DNA from: Marasmius tenuissimus
Lineage: Eukaryota; Basidiomycota; Agaricomycetes; Agaricales; Marasmiaceae
Reading direction: 5' to 3'
Assembly: GCA_029532415.1 (NCBI GenBank)
Contig: JAQOTA010000052.1
Coordinates: forward strand, 3,534,001 to 3,598,000
Length of the DNA stretch: 64,000 nt
A program made the translations under genes and the position numbers. Positions 58,721 through 64,000 of this stretch are shown here, in pieces (position 1 is the first letter of the stretch; each line of letters starts with the position of its first letter). The notes beneath the pieces are model-generated. The model was not told the origin of the DNA. It was given only the letters and a program-made list of their open reading frames with translations, and ran no database searches.

Positions 58721-59547
58721 CGCGGTGGTGGTGGTGGTCTACGGTGAGCCCCTTGTTTACATAATTCAATTTTTCGCGTCTGCACCTTTCGGGAACGTGA
58801 TTTGTCTCACGCCACAGACGCGTCGCGGGAGGTGACACTTTTTTCCTGACAGCTGTTGTCACAATCGTAGGCCTCCCTCAAAAATTCACGGCTGACCAAT
58901 TCTTTCTCATCCCACGATATTTTTGTATTCTTTCAAACAGTCACGAGCAAAAGGCGGTGAATTGGAGGTCGCTTGGAGTTGTAGTCGTCAGAAGGTGCGC
59001 TGTGATATCACCGTGGGGTGGGACAGATTGGTCAGGCGTGAATTTTCGAGAGCGGCCTACGATTGTGACAACAGCTGGAAATCAATACGAAGAACTCTGT
59101 CTGAAGAGCTCCGAGCACGTGGCAGAAATTTAATGTAGTTGCTAGGCTAAGGTGAGACGCTTGGTAAGAAGCTAGTTGCTGGAGTACGAAGCTGAGCATG
59201 ATACAGAAGTATACATATGAATAACAGTATTGGTGGTACGAAAGCGGTTGCTGGGTTGAAATCTATGTACAGGGGTCTAGAGAGCCTATGAGTGTCATGG
59301 GCAAGAACGAAAACCGTTTTTCCAGCGATGATGGTGGTAGTAGCGATGTGATAGTGATACAGTGAATTATGCAGAAGCGGTCCATGGTTGTGAAGGTCAG
59401 TCAAAGGGGATGCGATTGCGATGCAGTGAAATGAATCGACAAGAAAAAACGGCAAAGGAAAAAAAGGAAAAGTTGGGAGCGGAGGTGAGGAATAACCTCG
59501 TACGAGCATTCGGAAGATAACAATGTGGGTGGATGCAACGAAAACAA
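58721..59547. other. Region between the Gly-Lys gene and Scc4
   Basis: The promoter of the minus-strand gene at 58720 lies on the left and the 3' flank of Scc4 on the right. The latter carries the second copy of the 3'-flank repeat. Confidence 0.45.
59195..59390 (-). repeat. 3'-flank repeat, copy 2
   Basis: This partner of 56395-56590 lies 160-350 bases beyond the Scc4 stop codon (59548). Spacing to the stop is nearly the same in both copies, so the duplicated unit probably came with, or serves as, a 3' untranslated region. Confidence 0.75.
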
Positions 59548-62376
59548 TTAGGTCGATCCAGCAGCAGCATGAGCAGCGACAGCCTCCCTCAACGCCGCAT
59601 TCGCCGTCTCTTGTTTCCTCGCAGCACGGGTATTCCCCGTACGCCGATGAATATCTACAAGACAAACCAATGAGTAACGAAAAAACCCCCCCATCAAACG
59701 ATAGAGAAAAAGACCCACCTAAACTCCTCTCCCCAACCCACATCCTCAGCGGAACATTCCCAAGCCCATCCACAGGTTTCTTCTCCTCCGAATTCGTGTT
59801 CGAATTCGTCATCGAACTCCGTCTCGAAGGAACCTTCCCCCCACCAGGCACAGCACCGAACCCAGCAGCAAGGTTCCCACACATGGTGAGCATCTCCAGA
59901 GAATCGTCAGCCGACGTGTGGAAAAAGTGCGACGCGATGAGAGCAAGAATCAATGCGCGTATATGGTTGTCTCCGGCGGACGAGGCAAAGTTCAGACCGG
60001 TTCTCAGGTCTTGTCTGAAAACGGGAGAAAGGTAAAAGTCAGCCGGGGGCGGGCCTATGGAGAAGTTTTGCGAGGAACGGCACTTACTTAGCCTTGAGTA
60101 TCTCATCACTCAAACACGCTTCGATAATCCGTCCAACAATCCACATCGTCCCACCCATGCCTTTACACGCGTCAGCCACTTCAACACCCATCCTCTCAAC
60201 GTCTTCCCAGCTCGAGTCATCATCATCATCATCGTCTCCCTCTGCCTTGCTCTTCTCCCCTCCATCAACCTCCATCTTCGTTTCGTCACCCCTCATCTCC
60301 CTCATCCTAAGAATCCCAATCCTCAACGTAACCAACCCAGCTTTCGCAGACAACCTCGCGAAATCATCACACATCTCCTCTCCCACACGCGCAGCAACCT
60401 TATAACACCTCATCGCCCTCTTGAAATCCCCCTTCGTCTGCGCTAGATGGGCATGATGAAGCGTAACACGCGCCGCGAAGGTATCGAACAACCCGTGTGT
60501 CCTCAGGTGCGCAATGAGCAGGGATAAGGTCTATCAAGAGCTTGGAATGAGGACGGATAGGACAGGACGGGACGGATAATAGTAGGAGAACGTACCTTTT
60601 CCGCAGAGTCGAGTTCCGACCGCATGATGGATACCTGAAAGAACCAGAAAACGTCAAAAAACCCAGACCAGAACCTAGCGATCTCCAACATACCCCAATG
60701 AGCTCACACATGAGATCCCCCTTAATCTTCGCCATCCTATCATCGATATGTTCCGCATCCGCCACAGTCGCCCAAACGGGTACTAGAAAAACACATACAC
60801 AAGAAACAGGTCAACATAAACTCCCATCAAAAGAAGAGAAAGGGAGAGGGAGAGACCCAAACATACACTTCAACTCCTTCTTAACCTCCTTCTCCCACGT
60901 CGCCAACCCCTGCGTCGAAAAAATCTTCCTCTTCGGTTTCCTCCCAACCGGATCCTTCTTCGCCACCGCGCTCACCAAGTACGCGAGAACGTAAAGAATC
61001 CTAGGATGCGTAACCTGGATGTACATCGGAATCGGGTTCTTTTGCTTGGGGAAAGGAACCTCGATGATCCCGCTTGCAGGGGACCGATAGCTCTCCTCGG
61101 CAGGGAACTTGAGGACTCCACTGTCAAGGATCGAGTGGAGATGTGATAGTCGAGTGGAGCTATCGACAGCACGGCCGACGTAGGTGTAGAAAACGACTCC
61201 TATGATGAGGGTATGGATGGCCATGGAGGTGGAGAACGGGTCAGAGAACGTTTTGTGAGGTGCTGTATTCGTCGCCTCCGGTCCTCCGAAAGCCGTAGGT
61301 GTGGAGGGTGACTGACCACTACCGTCGCATGGCTTGAGTGTGGATGGGGAAGCTGCGGTTCGTTGGGGTGTGTTGAGGTCAGCGACACGGAGAGCGAGAC
61401 GGGAGGGTGTGTTTGGTTGGAGCTTTTCGTTGGGGTAGTCGATTCCGAGGTACTCCTCGGCGGATGTGAGGGCCTCCTCGACTTGGTCCCATTGCCCAGC
61501 AGACACCAGTAGACGTAGACGAAGTACGCGGGTGAGGAGGTCGACTTGTGTATGAGAGCTCTTCACCGCTAGGTTCTGCATATTCTGGATAGCTGTGAGA
61601 GCGGATCTGGCATCTTGTGGACGAGGGGAAGCCGGCAAAGATGACAGAGAGGCCGATGTCGACGTTGGTGAAATCATCAGACTTGTTATATACTTCAGAT
61701 GAGCGGTATAAACGAGGTGAGGTGGGTCGGCGGGTATGAAGGTAGTGATGTGTCTTCGGAGTAGAGTCTGTGCAAACTTGACGTTCTTCTGCCAGACTGC
61801 TAGCTGAGCAGCTAGGAAGGTCAATTGAGAGCGATAGGAGCGTAGTGTCGGATGCTAATGGTATCTAGTCAGTCATGGGCCCGTCAAAAAAAAAGCCAAA
61901 GGGTTGCTCACCTTTTGAGCGATGAGAAGACCCTTGCTCGTCGCTTCCTCAACCTCATTCTCCACACCATGAGCCCATATATGCTCCTCGTCGTGACTAA
62001 AACCTCCTTCCAAAACGTTCATCCCAAGCTCTGCGATGGCCGTCCATGCACGACACTCTATCTCCGGACTGAGGCCAGGAGTTCGAAGGCAGCGCCGTAC
62101 TGCAAGCAAAGAAACACAGAGAGAATGTGCATGCATCGGATGATTAGGAGGATGCAGCAACATTCCAGGAAGAGAGATCAGAAGGACAGCTGGCGGTAAG
62201 GGCGCGAGAGGTGACGACGGGGATGGTTGTGAGAGCTTCGCGGGCGATGATGAGAGCACGGTCAGCGGCGACGAGACAGGCATATTCTCCTCCATAACCA
62301 CGTCCTCCTCGTCTCTCTTCCGCTTCAACGAGTCCTGGGGGCTTGAGCACAGTATCGTGGAGCTCGATTCTGACAT
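59548..62376 (-). CDS. SCC4: Cohesin-loading factor Scc4/MAU2
   Basis: About eight exons encode an all-helical TPR-like protein. Matching landmarks are AELGMNVLEGGFSHDEEHIW, SYRSQLTFLAAQLAVWQKNV, LRLLVSAGQWDQVEEAL (the loader signature), YIQVTHPRILYVLAYLVSA, HHAHLAQTKGDFKRAMRCY and RALILALIASHFFHTSADD. A Lys/Arg-rich N-terminus (LKRKRDEED) probably targets the nucleus, and an acidic run lies in a disordered loop. Scc4 partners with Scc2 to load cohesin on chromatin. The last exon, after a GTGGGT intron, encodes IHRRTGNTRAARKQETANAA and an Ala-rich end at TAA 59548-59550. It lies divergent to the Argonaute gene with 880 bases between starts. Confidence 0.82.
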
Positions 62377-63259
62377 TTTTTCTTCTTCCGTAGCGACCTA
62401 GAGGGCTATCAAAGCACTTCAAAGAGTCAGCCTGGTCGTTCAACAGTATTCGATACGATACGTACCTCGTGTAAGTAGCTTGGACCTGCTTAGGACAGCG
62501 AGCAAGGTGGAGGTCGGGAGGAAGCGATGGGTCACACCGAGCCGTGTACTGTGACCAAACGTGTGCGTGACAATTTGAGCTCCGCCTAAAATCACGCGCG
62601 TGGTGCCCACTGGGCGCTTAGTTCCTTGGATTCTCCCTGGCGACCAATATCCTGAAGCTTGGAAGGGACGAATGTCTCAAGGTAGGAACGCAACCGCAAT
62701 GCTCTGTCTCAATATTTTTGTGACGACTTTATCATCTGCAGAATTCCCAATTACCATCGATAGCCTGCGAGACCCTATTCCCGATTTCCGAGATGTGAAC
62801 GTACTGGCCTTCCTATTCACCTTACAGTAGGAGGGTAAGTAGGGATATACCAACGCTCGGGATACAGTTCATCAAAACTCACATCGATACTTGAATAGGA
62901 ACTCGTATCATCAGGAACCTCTTAGATCTTCCAAACGGCGAACCCCAAATCTCCAAATATCTGGATCAACATTAGTCGCCCAAGCTACTCAGCCTGTTGC
63001 GCAGTACTTGGAATCCTCCGTGACACAATTACGGTCATTACGGCCTCTTCTCTAAATCCCAATGATACCCGCCCCAATACTCCGATTTTCGCTCATCGCA
63101 CATGAATAGAGTTAACGTGGGATACTAGGATTTCGGAACCTCGGAACCTTATTATGGACCTAGATCCACCGCCTTGTGACTCAAGCTCCGACTACCCCCA
63201 ATACCCGCAGCTTTGACCATGACACAATAAGGCAGGCTTAGGGTTAACCAATAACTATC
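62377..63259. other. Divergent promoter region between Scc4 and Argonaute
   Basis: No ORF of note is present. The stretch is presumably shared regulatory DNA for both genes; no TATA box is obvious for either. Confidence 0.45.
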
Positions 63260-64000
63260 ATGTCAAGTCGAGGCAATCAACGTGGAGGTCAAAGAGGTCA
63301 AACTCAAAGAGGTGGTGGTGGTCAAAGAGGAGGCGGTCAAGGAGACGGCGGTCAAAGAGGTGGCGGTCAACGAGGCGGTGGGGGCGGCAGAGGTCGAGGA
63401 GACAGCCATCGCGGTGGAAACACAAACGGGCCCTCAGGAAGCGGCGAATTTCGTGGACGAGGTCGGGGTAGAGGCGACTTCAGCAGTCAAAGTAGCGGTG
63501 GTGGTGGTGGCGGAGGAGGATTCAGAGGTCGTGGTGACTATGGAGGCGGCGGAAGAGGCAGAGGAGGCCCTCCCATGCGTGGAGGTCCTCCTCCTCTCTT
63601 CAAAGACGGCACACGACCCCAAATCGACACTCGACTGAAAGAAGACGACCTAGACACACTCATCGTATCTCTCAAAGGTCTCGCTATCGATCCTACTCGA
63701 CCCCTCCGACCAGGCTACGGAACTCTCGGCAACAAAATCACAGTTCGGGCAAACTTCTTCCCTGTACGAGTTCCCAAGAACCTGCGGGTGTACGACTACC
63801 GGGTCGATATCTCTCCCAAGATTGAGAAGCGAGAGGATAGAGCTCGTCTGTTCGCACTTTTGGAAGAAAGCAAACAGGGGAAAGCTATACAGCACCACAT
63901 CGCACACGACCAGAGCTCGAGGCTCGTTTCGTCCGTACAGTTACCAGAATCGTCGCTCAAGATCCAACTGAAGCTGAAACGCGAAGGAGAGGCCGACCCC
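63260..64000 (+). CDS. AGO: Argonaute (N-terminal part; continues past the window)
   Basis: ATG 63260 opens a frame with no stop to base 64000 (247 codons), so only the first exon region is visible. The first 110 residues are RGG/QRGG repeats, an RNA-binding or methyl-arginine region typical of basidiomycete and animal Argonautes. Then the conserved N domain begins: PLRPGYGTLGNKITVRANFF, PKNLRVYDYRVDIS, KIEKREDRARLFALL. PAZ, MID and PIWI lie outside. The product should bind small RNAs and silence matching transcripts. ORFs in other frames over this region are shadows created by the repetitive GGT/GGC codons. Confidence 0.92.
   Translation, partial: MSSRGNQRGGQRGQTQRGGGGQRGGGQGDGGQRGGGQRGGGGGRGRGDSHRGGNTNGPSGSGEFRGRGRGRGDFSSQSSGGGGGGGGFRGRGDYGGGGRGRGGPPMRGGPPPLFKDGTRPQIDTRLKEDDLDTLIVSLKGLAIDPTRPLRPGYGTLGNKITVRANFFPVRVPKNLRVYDYRVDISPKIEKREDRARLFALLEESKQGKAIQHHIAHDQSSRLVSSVQLPESSLKIQLKLKREGEADP

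Noticed and set aside
63282..63638. Val/Glu-rich 118-codon ORF over the start of the Argonaute gene
   Set aside because: It is a shadow frame of the RGG repeat codons; the true frame starts at 63260 and runs off the window.
1..64000. CRISPR array, operons, ribosome-binding sites or riboswitches
   Set aside because: Intron structure and gene families are eukaryotic; no regularly spaced repeats with unique spacers were seen.

Overview
The window looks like a chromosomal segment of a mushroom-forming basidiomycete (Agaricomycetes). The genes are packed on both strands. Most are cut by many 45-70 base GT-AG introns with CTNAY-type branch points. Several families present (DUF6534 multi-pass membrane proteins, EthD-domain pairs, tetraspanin, GH28 and PL1 pectinases) are typical of such fungi. 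Gene models below were assembled by hand from reading frames, splice sites and family resemblance. Most hand-assembled CDS lengths close to a whole number of codons; I did not count every exon of the longest models. No tool or database was run.

Layout. Bases 1-13,000: the 3' part of a large gene joining a worn SF1 helicase remnant to three CbxX-type AAA modules; a convergent, overlapping GH28 pectinase; a tandem pair of EthD-domain genes; a helical-bundle protein with an Asn/Ser-rich tail. Bases 13,000-27,000: a DUF6534 gene with a TA-flanked MITE in its last exon, a protein kinase with a helical N-terminus, the ISWI chromatin remodeller (with an apparent one-base frameshift), and a second DUF6534 gene. 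Bases 27,000-34,000: gene-poor DNA holding three short helical-bundle genes. Bases 34,000-48,000: two low-complexity proteins, a PL1 pectate lyase, a diverged direct repeat, an aldo-keto reductase, a glutaredoxin, 2.9 kb of apparently empty DNA, and a third DUF6534 gene. Bases 49,000-64,000: tetraspanin, amidohydrolase, a broken FAD oxidase, a polysaccharide deacetylase, a Gly/Lys-rich unknown protein, the cohesin loader Scc4/MAU2, and the start of an Argonaute.

The most interesting pattern is a set of five genes (11386, 15921, 28798, 29801, 31811) that appear to share one helical module. In all five the first three relevant introns fall in phases 0, 2 and 0, and the third coding exon ends in a similar helix. 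One copy is joined to an intact kinase, one carries an Asn-rich, possibly amyloid-prone tail, and three stand alone. The kinase fusion is laid out like animal MLKL (helical bundle, linker, kinase), so a local family of cell-death or allorecognition adaptors is a testable inference.

Other themes: two secreted pectin-degrading enzymes 32 kb apart; an Argonaute and a remnant of an RNA-helicase-type protein at opposite ends of the window; and a dense set of micro-exons (5-17 bases) that automated gene callers would probably miss.
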